A stretch of 64,000 bases of DNA from an uncultured Cohaesibacter sp. (GTDB lineage: Bacteria; Pseudomonadota; Alphaproteobacteria; Rhizobiales; Cohaesibacteraceae), in the NCBI RefSeq assembly GCF_963677725.1, contig NZ_OY782507.1:1488001-1552000 (forward strand), in the 5' to 3' direction. Every line of letters starts with the position of its first letter. The stretch's first letter is position 1. The position numbers and the translations under genes are program-made. Below, in pieces: positions 45,664-54,130 of this stretch. Below the pieces are notes generated by a model that searched no databases, had not been told where the DNA came from, and worked only from the letters and a program-made list of their open reading frames with translations.

Positions 45664-46875
45664 ATGTCCGTTAAGGCCCATAGCCCAGCCAGCTTCTTTT
45701 CCGACGGTCAGGAGCATGTCATTCGACTGGCAATTGCTCAGGCGTTAGCCGGTGCCAACTCCGTTGTGACCTACGCATCAGGCTCAATCATCGGCCATAT
45801 GTTTGCGCCCAGCCCGTCTCTTGCCACTCTGCCGATCACCATATTCGTCATTGGCATGGCACTTTGCACCCTGCCTTCGGGAGCGATCACACGGCTCTAT
45901 GGGCGTAAAATGTCCTTCTTGCTGGGCACATTGGCGGGCGTCCTTGCGGGGCTGGTGGCGATGCTGGCTGTTTTCTGGGCGTCTTTCTGGCTCTATTGCG
46001 TGGCTACCTTCCTTGGTGGCGCCTATGCGGCCGTTGTCCTGTCCTTTCGGTTTGCGGCTGCTGAATGCGTGCCAGCGGACAAGCGTGCCAACGCCCTGTC
46101 ACTGGTCATGGCCGGCGGTGTGTTTGCAGGGGTGATTGGCCCGCAATTGGTGACCCATACCATGGATCTTTGGCCGCCCTATCTGTTTGCCGCCACGTAT
46201 CTCGGGCAGGCTGTGGTCGCGGCCCTGTCAGCCCTTATTCTGCTTGGAATCCGGATTCCACGGCTTTCGTCCCATGAAATGGCAAGCGGACGTCCCGTCG
46301 GAGAAATAGCCAGACAGCCACGATTCATCATCGCTGTTTTGTGCGGTCTGGTTTCCTATTTGCTGATGAATTTCCTTATGACATCGGCTCCGCTTGCCAT
46401 GAAGCTATGCGGGTTGTCACAAGCCGATGCCAATTCCGGGCTTCAATGGCATGTGATTGCTATGTATGCCCCAAGCTTCTTTACAGGCAAGCTGATCACG
46501 CGGTTCGGTGCGTCCAGAATTGTCGCTCTGGGCCTTGCCTTGATTGGCGTATCCGCTGGCATCGGTTTGCTCGGCATTGAGGTCGCGCACTTTTGGGGGA
46601 CACTCATCGTTCTGGGCCTTGGCTGGAACTTTGGCTTCGTTGGCGCTTCAGCGCTCGTGCTCGACTGCCATCGGCCTGAGGAAAAAGCTCAGGTCCAATC
46701 CCTCAATGACTTCGTCATTTTCGGCACCATGGCTGTTGGGTCCTTCCTGTCTGGCGGCTTGCTGGCCGCTTTCGGATGGGCAACCGTGCTCTGGCTGTCT
46801 TTCATTCCTTTGGCGATTGCCGGACTGGCCATTGCGAGCGCAACACGAATGAACCGGAAGCAACCCGTAGGGTAA
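45664..46875 (+). CDS. Major facilitator superfamily transporter
   Basis: This 403-residue protein has about 12 hydrophobic segments and the MFS loop motif between helices 2 and 3 (SGAITRLYGRKMSFLLGTLAG). The second half carries a similar loop (FTGKLITRFGASRIVALG). AAGGAAG precedes the ATG. It resembles drug- or metabolite-exporter-like MFS proteins; no substrate can be named. It is monocistronic and convergent with the kinase gene. The 281 bases upstream hold no gene. Confidence 0.9.
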   Translation: MSVKAHSPASFFSDGQEHVIRLAIAQALAGANSVVTYASGSIIGHMFAPSPSLATLPITIFVIGMALCTLPSGAITRLYGRKMSFLLGTLAGVLAGLVAMLAVFWASFWLYCVATFLGGAYAAVVLSFRFAAAECVPADKRANALSLVMAGGVFAGVIGPQLVTHTMDLWPPYLFAATYLGQAVVAALSALILLGIRIPRLSSHEMASGRPVGEIARQPRFIIAVLCGLVSYLLMNFLMTSAPLAMKLCGLSQADANSGLQWHVIAMYAPSFFTGKLITRFGASRIVALGLALIGVSAGIGLLGIEVAHFWGTLIVLGLGWNFGFVGASALVLDCHRPEEKAQVQSLNDFVIFGTMAVGSFLSGGLLAAFGWATVLWLSFIPLAIAGLAIASATRMNRKQPVG

Positions 46876-46921
46876 AAGCCGCTTTTGCTTCCGTCTTGGT
46901 CACCGGCAAGTGATCCGGTCG

Positions 46922-47839
46922 TCAGCTCACGGCAAGCAGCTCAAGAACCTGCTCTCGCGTGGGCACCGCTTCGCTGGCCCCTGTTTTGGTCGTCGCCAAG
47001 GCACCGGCTGCGGATGCGAAGCGGAGGGCCTCGGTAAGCGGCAAGCCTTCTGCGAGTGCTGCGGCCAGACCGCCATTGAAACTGTCGCCAGCTGCGACCG
47101 TATCGATGGATTTGACCTTGAAAGGCTCGATTGAGCCTGTCTCGCCATCAGAGGTGGCAAATGCAAGCCCCTTGGCACCGAGCTTGACGATGGCGATCTT
47201 CGGACCTTGTCGGCACAAGTCTTTTGCAACCTCGATGGCATCGTCAAAATCGCAAGGCATTTTGCCGACAATGGCAGCCGCTTCGGTTTCATTGGGCGTA
47301 ATGATATCAGCCTCGGCCATGAGGTCGCTCATGCCGTGCTTTGCGACGGGGGCAGGATCAAGAATGACGGTTGCCCCGGCAGCCCGAGCCTTCCGCATGG
47401 CTGAAAGCGTTGCTTCAAGGGGTGTTTCAAGCTGAAACAGGGCCACCTTGCAGCCGGCATAGGCCTGATCATCAGGCCCCTCGGGTGGCCAAGCCATATT
47501 GGCCCCACCCACAACCGTGATGGTGTTTTGCGAGTTCGTGTCCACATGGATGAAGGCCATTCCCGTGTCGGAATCGGGAAAGACCACCATGTCATCGACA
47601 TTGACATTCAAGGCTTTCAGATCCTCAACCAGACTTTCACCGAAGGCATCCTGCCCCATCGCCGCGACGAAGCGGACCGGGCATGACGCCAATTTGGTGG
47701 CTGCCACGGCCTGATTTGCCCCTTTGCCACCCAGTCCTCTATGCAGACCGGACGCATGGTTGGTCGCGCCAGGTTGAGGCATGTGATCGACTGTGACAGT
47801 GAGGTCGAGGTTGAGAGATCCGAAAACCGTAATTGACAT
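46922..47839 (-). CDS. Ribokinase-like sugar kinase (PfkB family)
   Basis: This 305-residue PfkB-family kinase has the N-terminal motif GLGGKGANQAVAA near residue 36 and the C-terminal catalytic motif DTVAAGDSFNGGLAAALAEG near 250, where the Asp is the base. Sugar-binding N-terminal residues SLNLDLTV match ribokinases. It is last in the TRAP operon, 2 bases after the DHDPS-like gene, with GGGAG before its ATG. It probably phosphorylates a pentose, deoxysugar or similar hydroxyl compound released in this pathway. Confidence 0.92.
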   Translation of the reverse strand: MSITVFGSLNLDLTVTVDHMPQPGATNHASGLHRGLGGKGANQAVAATKLASCPVRFVAAMGQDAFGESLVEDLKALNVNVDDMVVFPDSDTGMAFIHVDTNSQNTITVVGGANMAWPPEGPDDQAYAGCKVALFQLETPLEATLSAMRKARAAGATVILDPAPVAKHGMSDLMAEADIITPNETEAAAIVGKMPCDFDDAIEVAKDLCRQGPKIAIVKLGAKGLAFATSDGETGSIEPFKVKSIDTVAAGDSFNGGLAAALAEGLPLTEALRFASAAGALATTKTGASEAVPTREQVLELLAVS

Positions 47840-47841
47840 CT

Positions 47842-48777
47842 TTATGCTCCCAGAGCCTTGATTTTGGCGCGGAACTGTTCGTTCCCTTGTTCGACCCGAT
47901 CAATGACCGCACCAAGCGCCCAGAATTTCTCTTCAATATCGAAGGGAATGGTGCGGCTGTGAATGGAAGAGAAGGTGCCACGACGCTGATGATAGAGCTT
48001 TGCCAGTTTCGGATAGCCCATCGGCTCGATCGCTGCAGACAGGACCATATAGACGGCCAGCTCTTCTGCCAGTTCTGGATATTCTTCACCATGATCCTGA
48101 ATCCAGCGATAGAAATCAGGATGGATATTGGTGAATACGCCGCAGAACCCGGCAGACCCGGCGCGGATGGCAGGGACGGCGATGGCTGCATTGGCATTGC
48201 AGATCTTCATCGGAGTGCCCTCCACCAGAGCCACACGCCGCTTGACCGTTTCAAGATCGCACGAGACATCCTTGACGATGACGAACCGGCCGGACTTGGC
48301 ACAATAGGTCACTTCGTCGTCACTCAGCAGACGACGATAGGGAGCTGGGCATTCATAAAGCCCCAGCGGCATGTCGGCTGGCAGGAAGTCGAGCAGCGCA
48401 TCGAGATTGGAGCGGAAAATCTCGGCCCCTTTTTCTTCTGGATCGAGCCGGTTGGTGACCAGTACGATGGCATCGACCCCGGTCTCCACCATGGCGGCAA
48501 GCTCGGCTTTCTGGTCTTCAAGGCCATCAGAAACATGTCCCGATGCCATGACGGGCACGCGCCCTGCCACCTTGTCCACTGTGAAGCGCGCAAGCTCGAC
48601 CCGTTCTTCCAGCGAGAGAAACTGCATTTCGGACGATTGGCAAACCGCGAACATGGCCTGAGCGCCATTTTCGATATACCACTCGATCAGATTGGCATAG
48701 CCTTCGAAGTCGATTTTGTTGTCATCGGTGAAAGGGGTTAGCATGACCGGGATGATACCGGCGAATTCTTTTGCCAT
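47842..48777 (-). CDS. DHDPS/NAL-family lyase with an atypical active-site loop
   Basis: This 311-residue (beta/alpha)8 class I aldolase-family protein keeps the Schiff-base Lys in RFVIVKDVSCD (near residue 170) and the active-site Tyr in PLGLYECPAPYR. The GTTGE-type loop that positions the pyruvate carboxylate reads AVCQSSEMQFLS instead, and the YNxP motif is YECP. It is therefore not DapA and probably belongs to a subfamily acting on another 2-oxo acid, either as lyase or dehydratase. It is co-transcribed with a hydroxyacid dehydrogenase upstream and a ribokinase-like kinase downstream. Confidence 0.88.
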   Translation of the reverse strand: MAKEFAGIIPVMLTPFTDDNKIDFEGYANLIEWYIENGAQAMFAVCQSSEMQFLSLEERVELARFTVDKVAGRVPVMASGHVSDGLEDQKAELAAMVETGVDAIVLVTNRLDPEEKGAEIFRSNLDALLDFLPADMPLGLYECPAPYRRLLSDDEVTYCAKSGRFVIVKDVSCDLETVKRRVALVEGTPMKICNANAAIAVPAIRAGSAGFCGVFTNIHPDFYRWIQDHGEEYPELAEELAVYMVLSAAIEPMGYPKLAKLYHQRRGTFSSIHSRTIPFDIEEKFWALGAVIDRVEQGNEQFRAKIKALGA

Positions 48778-48801
48778 TTTTCTTGTTCCTTGCTGGAATG
48801 C

Positions 48802-49797
48802 TTACCGGTCAAGTTTCAGGGTTTCGGGATTGACGACATAGGGCAACAACTCTTTCGGGTCCCCATGCAACCAAGCCAGAATATTGTCGACACAGCGGGT
48901 CGTCACGCGCGCCTCTGCCATCTTGTCCATGCCGGAGACATGGGGGCTGAGGATGACATTGTCACACTCGCGCAAGGGGCTGTCAGCGGGCAAAGGTTCG
49001 GTCTCAAAGACATCAAGACCCGCCCCATAGACCTTGCCGGATTTGAGGGCATCGAACAGCGCTTTTTCGTCGATCAATGGCCCGCGTGATGTGTTGACGA
49101 TGATCACACCGTCTTTCATCTTGGCAAACGCTTCAGCATTCAGGGTATGCCGTGTCTCTGGCGTGGAAGGGGCATGCACGGAAATGAGGTCGCTCTGCGC
49201 CAAGAGTGTGTCGAGATCACATTTCTCTACGCCAGCCGCCTTGGCCTGCTCATCCGTCACATAGGGATCATAGACCAGCACATGCATGCTCTGGCCCACC
49301 AGACGGCGCGCCATGGCTCCGCCGATGCGGCCCAAGCCAATGAGGCCAGCTGTGCGCTCCCATAGGCCGGGATGAAAACCGTCAAAGGTCCATTTACCGC
49401 CATGCACCATCGCGTCGCGTCGCCCAATGCCGCAGGCAAGCGACAGGGCCATGGCATGGGCATATTCGGCAACGCTTTCGTGATTCTGGCCAAAGGCCAT
49501 CGCGAGCGGAATATCATGCGCCGTTGCAGCCGGGACATTGACCTTGTCATATCCGACACCCCAACGGGCGATCATTTTCAGGTCCTTGGCATTGGCGAGC
49601 ACATCCGGTGTGTAGGGCTCACCACCGGCAATGGTGGCGACCACATCCTTTGCCAGCATTGCCTTGAGCTTGGCTTCGTCTGGCAAGCGGCCTGTTTCAT
49701 TCACCTCGACGTCATATCCCGCTTCACGCAAAGGATCGAACAAGGGGCATTCATTGGTAAATTGTTCTGTCAGAACAAGAATTTTCTGCTTGGTCAT
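48802..49797 (-). CDS. D-isomer-specific 2-hydroxyacid dehydrogenase
   Basis: This 331-residue NAD-dependent dehydrogenase has GLIGLGRIGGAMARRLVG (GxGxxG), VNTSRGPLIDEKAL (Arg), LDVFETEPLP (Glu) and LSPHVSGMD (His). The start is taken at MTKQKILVLTEQF, since the 22 residues upstream have no family match. It lies between the TRAP dctM gene and the DHDPS-like gene. It may oxidise the imported hydroxy acid or reduce the 2-oxo acid product of the lyase, such as hydroxypyruvate or glyoxylate. Confidence 0.92.
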   Translation of the reverse strand: MTKQKILVLTEQFTNECPLFDPLREAGYDVEVNETGRLPDEAKLKAMLAKDVVATIAGGEPYTPDVLANAKDLKMIARWGVGYDKVNVPAATAHDIPLAMAFGQNHESVAEYAHAMALSLACGIGRRDAMVHGGKWTFDGFHPGLWERTAGLIGLGRIGGAMARRLVGQSMHVLVYDPYVTDEQAKAAGVEKCDLDTLLAQSDLISVHAPSTPETRHTLNAEAFAKMKDGVIIVNTSRGPLIDEKALFDALKSGKVYGAGLDVFETEPLPADSPLRECDNVILSPHVSGMDKMAEARVTTRCVDNILAWLHGDPKELLPYVVNPETLKLDR

Positions 49798-49819
49798 GAT
49801 TTTGTCGATTGAGTTGAGG

Positions 49820-51097
49820 TCATTTGACCATGTTGGGCAGGAACGTGACGAGATCCGGCACAAGAATGAGAAGGGAAATGGCGATGATCTGTGCGATCAG
49901 GAACGGAGTGATGGCCCAGAACATGCGCCCGATGCTGATCTTGCCGATCTGGGCCGCAACAAAGAGACAAATGCCAACCGGAGGGGTCATCAGGCTCATG
50001 GTGCCGGACAGAAGGAAAACCATCGCAAACTGCATTTCGTCGATACCCAGACTGCGCGAAATGGGCAGGAAGATCGGGGCCAGCAGCAGAACCTGCACAC
50101 CTGGCTCAAGGAAGAAGCCTGCAATCAGCAACACACCCAAAACGAAGAACAGGAAGATGGTCGGATCGTCGGCAAACAGGAATGTCAGCGAGCGAACCGA
50201 AGAAATAGCACCTGTAACCGTCAGGATGTAGGAAAGGACCGATGCGCCTGCGATCACCAGATAAAGGCTGGCGGTGGTGCGCATGGAAGCCCGCATGCAG
50301 GACAGCATATCGCGGCCCGACAAGGTTTTGAGGACAAAGCGCCCCAGCACCATCGCATAGACGCATGCAATACCACCGGCCTCGGTTGCCGTGAAGACGC
50401 CGGACAGGGTGCCAAAGATGATGAAAAGCGGGATGGAGAAGACAAGAGCGGTCTCGAGAGCCAATTGGCGATCCGATTTGTCGACGGCCTTGATCTCACC
50501 CTTGGGCAAGCCTTTCGTCAATGAAGTATAGAGCACGATCACGGCACAGGCGCCACCGAGCATGATGCCGGGCACGATGCCCGAGACGAACAGCTTGATA
50601 ATGGAGACCTGAGCGACCGAGGCATAGACGATCATGATCACCGATGGCGGGATGATCGGACCGATCATCGAACTGGCAACGGTGACCGCAGCGGAGAATT
50701 CCTTGGTGTAACCCTGTTTGGGCATGCCGTTGATGAAGATCTTGCCAAGCGCTGCGGTATCGGCGATGGCAGTGCCCGAAATGCCGGCAAACAGCACGGA
50801 AGCCAGAATGTTGGCATAGGCCGCGCCACCGGAGACAAAGCGCGTGATCTTGGCTGCGAAGGTGATCAGGGTCTCGGTGATCCCGCCCCGGTTCATCACT
50901 TCACCGGCGAAGATGTAGAAAGGTGCCGCCAGCAGGGCAAAGTTGTCCAACGAGCTAAAGAAGCGCGTTGGGATGATTACCATGGGCAGATTGGCAAACC
51001 ATGCAGCGCCCGCCCCGGTCAAGCCAAGGGCAATGGCAATCGGAGCGCCGATGAATACAAGAAAGAAGAAGGTGGAGAAGATGGCTGCGGGGCTCAT
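49820..51097 (-). CDS. dctM: TRAP transporter large membrane subunit DctM
   Basis: This 425-residue protein has about 12 membrane segments and typical DctM stretches: FALLAAPFYIFAGEVMNRGGIT, GTAIADTAALGKIFINGM, ASSMIGPIIPPSVIMIVYASV and GTMSLMTPPVGICLFVAA. It is the ion-coupled carrier subunit of a TRAP importer and works with DctP and DctQ. Its start overlaps the dctQ stop by 4 bases. Confidence 0.96.
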   Translation of the reverse strand: MSPAAIFSTFFFLVFIGAPIAIALGLTGAGAAWFANLPMVIIPTRFFSSLDNFALLAAPFYIFAGEVMNRGGITETLITFAAKITRFVSGGAAYANILASVLFAGISGTAIADTAALGKIFINGMPKQGYTKEFSAAVTVASSMIGPIIPPSVIMIVYASVAQVSIIKLFVSGIVPGIMLGGACAVIVLYTSLTKGLPKGEIKAVDKSDRQLALETALVFSIPLFIIFGTLSGVFTATEAGGIACVYAMVLGRFVLKTLSGRDMLSCMRASMRTTASLYLVIAGASVLSYILTVTGAISSVRSLTFLFADDPTIFLFFVLGVLLIAGFFLEPGVQVLLLAPIFLPISRSLGIDEMQFAMVFLLSGTMSLMTPPVGICLFVAAQIGKISIGRMFWAITPFLIAQIIAISLLILVPDLVTFLPNMVK

Positions 51098-51597
51098 TGA
51101 ACGACCTCCTCAAGGCTGTGGGTCGACCCTTCCATGTAGCCAGCGACGGCCTGCAGCGCGATCATGAAATAGCCAACGACCACAGAGGCATAGGGGATCC
51201 ACATAGGCAGACGCATTGACGGGGAGACCTGACCGGTATCAAGCAGGAACGGCAGACCAAGCACAACAATGACAGCGGCTAGCACCAGGGTCGTCAAAAG
51301 CGACAGCAGGGCGGCAATGCGCTTGATGGTATCTGAAGGAATGATGAGGATGAGATCGATCATCATCTGCTCGCCATGGCGAAATGTTGCCCCGGCCACC
51401 AGATAGACTGCCCAGACAATGGCATAACGAAGAGCTTCTTCGCTCCAGCCAATGGGATTGTTGAAGACATAACGGGCCAGAACGGCGAGGAAATTGACAG
51501 AGACGATCCCGGCAAAGATCGCCACGGATATATATTCTGTTGCGTTGGACAGTGCCGCTGTCCAACGCAGATAAGTCTGCGTCAGAGAAGAAGCCAT
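51094..51597 (-). CDS. dctQ: TRAP transporter small membrane subunit DctQ
   Basis: This 167-residue protein has four membrane segments. The DctQ hallmark NPIGWSEEALRYAIVWAVYLVAGATFRHGEQMMIDL lies in the middle (about residues 47-82). It bridges binding protein and carrier. No strong ribosome binding site precedes the ATG at 51597, and two hairpins lie between it and dctP. Confidence 0.94.
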   Translation of the reverse strand: MASSLTQTYLRWTAALSNATEYISVAIFAGIVSVNFLAVLARYVFNNPIGWSEEALRYAIVWAVYLVAGATFRHGEQMMIDLILIIPSDTIKRIAALLSLLTTLVLAAVIVVLGLPFLLDTGQVSPSMRLPMWIPYASVVVGYFMIALQAVAGYMEGSTHSLEEVVQ

Positions 51598-51619
51598 GAG
51601 GGGAGATCCATTTGAAAAT

Positions 51620-51671
51620 GGCCCGCCGTTGACCCAGGGGGAGAGATAGGGAGAACGGGAAACGGCGGGCC
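51620..51671 (-). promoter_or_regulatory. Second hairpin between dctP and dctQ
   Basis: GGCCCGCCGTT (51620-51630) and AACGGCGGGCC (51661-51671) are a perfect 11-bp GC-rich inverted repeat with a 30-nt loop. It lies just upstream of dctQ on the minus strand. Confidence 0.6.
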
Positions 51672-51676
51672 TTGTG

Positions 51677-51704
51677 TTTACGGGAAGGGATTATTTCCCG
51701 TAAA
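51677..51704 (-). promoter_or_regulatory. Hairpin overlapping the dctP stop codon
   Basis: A perfect 10-bp inverted repeat (51677-51686 against 51695-51704) has an 8-nt loop. The stem includes the last codons of dctP (Tyr-Gly-Lys) and the loop holds its stop codon. Translating ribosomes would melt it, so it can form only behind them. Confidence 0.6.
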
Positions 51705-52716
51705 GCTTAGCTTCGGTATCTGCAACAGCAGAGACGAACTTGTTGACATAGTCCGCGCCGAGCTCTTTGGAGAGGAATTCCCGAACGGGTTTCTGGGCTT
51801 TCTCACCAAATGCCTTTTTCTCGTCGGGCGTGTTCACATAGACTTCAACACCCATATCCTTGATCCGCTGTGTATCGGACAAATAGCCCTGCCCTTTGCC
51901 AGCCAGCATGATCGTGGTGTAGAGGTTCACACCATCCATCACAGCTGCGCGGTTCTGATCGCTCAGACCATCAAGAAAGTCCGGATTGGCATATGCAAAT
52001 ACGGCTGAGAAAATGTGCTCGTCCAGAGACATATATTTGATGACTTCTGCCCAACCGCCATTGATGACGGTAGAGGGTGGGTTTTCGCCACCATCGACAA
52101 CACCCTGACGAATTGCCATCGCACTTTCCGGGAACGGAATCGGAGTTGGGGCAGCCCCGAGGCTCTTCATCAGCGCGATCATGACCGGGCTTTCCATCGA
52201 ACGCAGCTTCAGGCCTTCGACGTCAGCGGGCACTTTGATCGGATGCTTGTTGTTGACGAAATTGCGGAAGCCATCAGCGGCGAAACCAATGATGCGCAGG
52301 CCGGCCTCTTCTTCGACACTTGCGGTGAATTCATCCATAACCGGGGAATTGTTCATGAATTCGACAGCGGTGCGTGAAGAGCGGAACAGGTAAGGAATCG
52401 AGAAGACCTGAACGCCAGGATAAAAGGAAGCCAGAGCGCCATCGGTCGTCGCGGTCATCTGAAAGATGTTGTTGCGGACATTTTCGAGGAGCTCACGATC
52501 ACCGCCAACACCACCATGCAGCAACTGCACATCGATCTCACCATTTGTATGGAATTCGACATACTGCTCGAATGCCTTCATGGCGTGGGTTTCGGGATTG
52601 TCAGCCTCAGGCAGGGTCGTTGCAAAGCGAAGCGTTTCTGCCTGAACTGAAAAAGACATAAGGGCGGTGAATGCTGCGGCGGCAACGCCAGCCAACAGTT
52701 TTGCTGAAGGTTTCAT
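51691..52716 (-). CDS. dctP: TRAP transporter periplasmic binding protein DctP
   Basis: This 341-residue binding protein has a signal peptide ending in SFSVQA-ETL. It has the TRAP receptor core LRFATTLPEADNPETHAMKAF, GGVGGDRELLENVRNNIFQM and the carboxylate-binding Arg in VEGLKLRSMESPV, plus QGVVDGGENPPST. ATG at 52716 has AGGAGGACTT immediately upstream. The Arg indicates an organic acid ligand. It is first in an operon with dctQ, dctM, a hydroxyacid dehydrogenase, a DHDPS-like lyase and a ribokinase-like kinase, facing a GntR regulator. Confidence 0.95.
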   Translation of the reverse strand: MKPSAKLLAGVAAAAFTALMSFSVQAETLRFATTLPEADNPETHAMKAFEQYVEFHTNGEIDVQLLHGGVGGDRELLENVRNNIFQMTATTDGALASFYPGVQVFSIPYLFRSSRTAVEFMNNSPVMDEFTASVEEEAGLRIIGFAADGFRNFVNNKHPIKVPADVEGLKLRSMESPVMIALMKSLGAAPTPIPFPESAMAIRQGVVDGGENPPSTVINGGWAEVIKYMSLDEHIFSAVFAYANPDFLDGLSDQNRAAVMDGVNLYTTIMLAGKGQGYLSDTQRIKDMGVEVYVNTPDEKKAFGEKAQKPVREFLSKELGADYVNKFVSAVADTEAKLYGK

Positions 52717-52776
52717 AAGTCCTCCTATTTCCTCCAATGGGAGCGCAGCACGCTTGCAACGCTTCTGAAAGTTTAG

Positions 52777-52797
52777 TAACATGTTTCTGACATGTTA
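52777..52797. promoter_or_regulatory. Candidate operator for the FCD GntR regulator
   Basis: TAACATG-TTTCTGA-CATGTTA has perfect 7-bp arms and a 7-bp spacer. It lies in the divergent region, 61 bases upstream of dctP and 120 bases upstream of the regulator. It is the strongest palindrome in this gap. Confidence 0.6.
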
Positions 52798-52916
52798 GCA
52801 ATAGACTCTGTCAGTCGAGCACATATTCTCCCCTGCATGCCTAGTGGAAATTTGGCAGAAAACGTGGTAGCCGAGCGCAGTGCATATGAAGAGCTATTGA
52901 TTTGAAAGACGATATT

Positions 52917-53627
52917 ATGCTCAAGACACCCATCAACAGGCAGACGCGCGACACAACCGGAACATCCCGTGGGACTGGCGGCATTTCGTTGAAACATGAG
53001 GCCTATGAGCGCGTCGTCGAGTTGCTGGATCAGGGCAAGCTCGTGCCCGGACAGATGGTTTCCCAGCGTGAGCTGGTGGAGATGACGGGATCCACATTGG
53101 GCTCAATTCGCGAAGCGATATCGCGCTTGCAGGCCGATGGCTTGCTTCAGACTTTGCCAAAGCGCGGTCTGATGGTCCCGACAATGGATGTCTCATTCGT
53201 CGCTGATGCCTATGAGTTGCGACGCATTCTTGAATTGAGCGCCGTGCACTCGGCCATCAACCATCTGCCCGAAGAGATGATCACCGGTTGGATTGATCGG
53301 CACGAAGCTATTTTGGAAAATATCAAGACGGACTCCGATCAGGATCAGGCCGATGAAATGCAAAAGCTTGACTGGTCGATGCATGATGCACTGATTGGCT
53401 CAAAGCATAACGCCTTGATATCCGAAGTTTACCGCGTCAATTCCATAAAGATTCATATGGTCGTGCAATCCCGCCTGCAGGTCACTCCCTTCAATGCAGA
53501 ACGAGTTATCGGCGAGCATCTCAACATCTTACGCCCATTGCTGGACGGTGATGCAGATGCTGCCACAAAAGCACTCGACCTGCATATCAGCAATTCTTTG
53601 CAACTCGCCCTGACCGGAAAGCTGTAA
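52917..53627 (+). CDS. GntR-family transcriptional regulator, FadR/FCD type
   Basis: This protein is about 236 residues long. The winged helix lies at about residues 25-90 (YERVVELLDQGKLVPGQMVSQRELVEMTGSTLGSIREAISRLQADGLL), followed by an all-helical FCD ligand domain with Asp and His of the usual metal site (LDWSMHDALIGS, VIGEHLNIL). Start ATG 52917 is preferred to the TTG at 52902. It diverges from the TRAP operon, which it probably represses in the absence of the imported acid. The ligand is unknown. Confidence 0.93.
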   Translation: MLKTPINRQTRDTTGTSRGTGGISLKHEAYERVVELLDQGKLVPGQMVSQRELVEMTGSTLGSIREAISRLQADGLLQTLPKRGLMVPTMDVSFVADAYELRRILELSAVHSAINHLPEEMITGWIDRHEAILENIKTDSDQDQADEMQKLDWSMHDALIGSKHNALISEVYRVNSIKIHMVVQSRLQVTPFNAERVIGEHLNILRPLLDGDADAATKALDLHISNSLQLALTGKL

Positions 53628-54130
53628 GCGCCTTTTAAAGGGCCTGACCAAGCGCCGTGCTGAGCGCGAAGCGCGTGTTGGCATTTGCTGGATGGCAAAT
53701 GTCGATGGGTTGCATCTGGCGGCTCGATATCAAATGTCAAAAGATACCCTCCCCGCCTCCTTTCGGATCAGACGGCCAGCAGATGTGTAGAATCGTGTTT
53801 CTATGAAATTCAAATAGGACACTGGAACGCTCTGCTGACCTATTGCAGCTGCGAATTTCATACAAACTTCGATCCCTATCCTACCCGCAACCATTCTTAT
53901 CCCATACCGGCACGCATCTCCCATGCCGGCACGCATCAGATCATGCTGCCAGAATCGGATTCTGACCTCTTATCCCTGCAGCATTTTCTCTTTCTTCCAC
54001 ATCGACAGCATGGGTTTCTCACCAGCATAGGAGGCCAAAAGAATAGGTTTGGGGTTATGGCGCATTTCAAACTTTCGTATACAAAAAGAGTATGATAAAG
54101 GAATTTAAAAATCATACCACGGAGATCATG
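53628..54130. other. Gap before the ABC importer, containing a short tandem repeat
   Basis: About 500 bases contain no convincing gene. A small hairpin (CATTTGC/GCAAATG, 53682-53701) and a 19-bp repeat at 53901-53938 are present. An AT-rich segment near 54070-54105 probably holds the promoter of the next operon. Confidence 0.5.
53901..53938. repeat. Two tandem copies of a 19-bp repeat
   Basis: CCCATACCGGCACGCATCT is followed directly by CCCATGCCGGCACGCATCA, differing at two positions. It lies in the non-coding gap upstream of the ABC importer operon. Function unknown. Confidence 0.75.
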
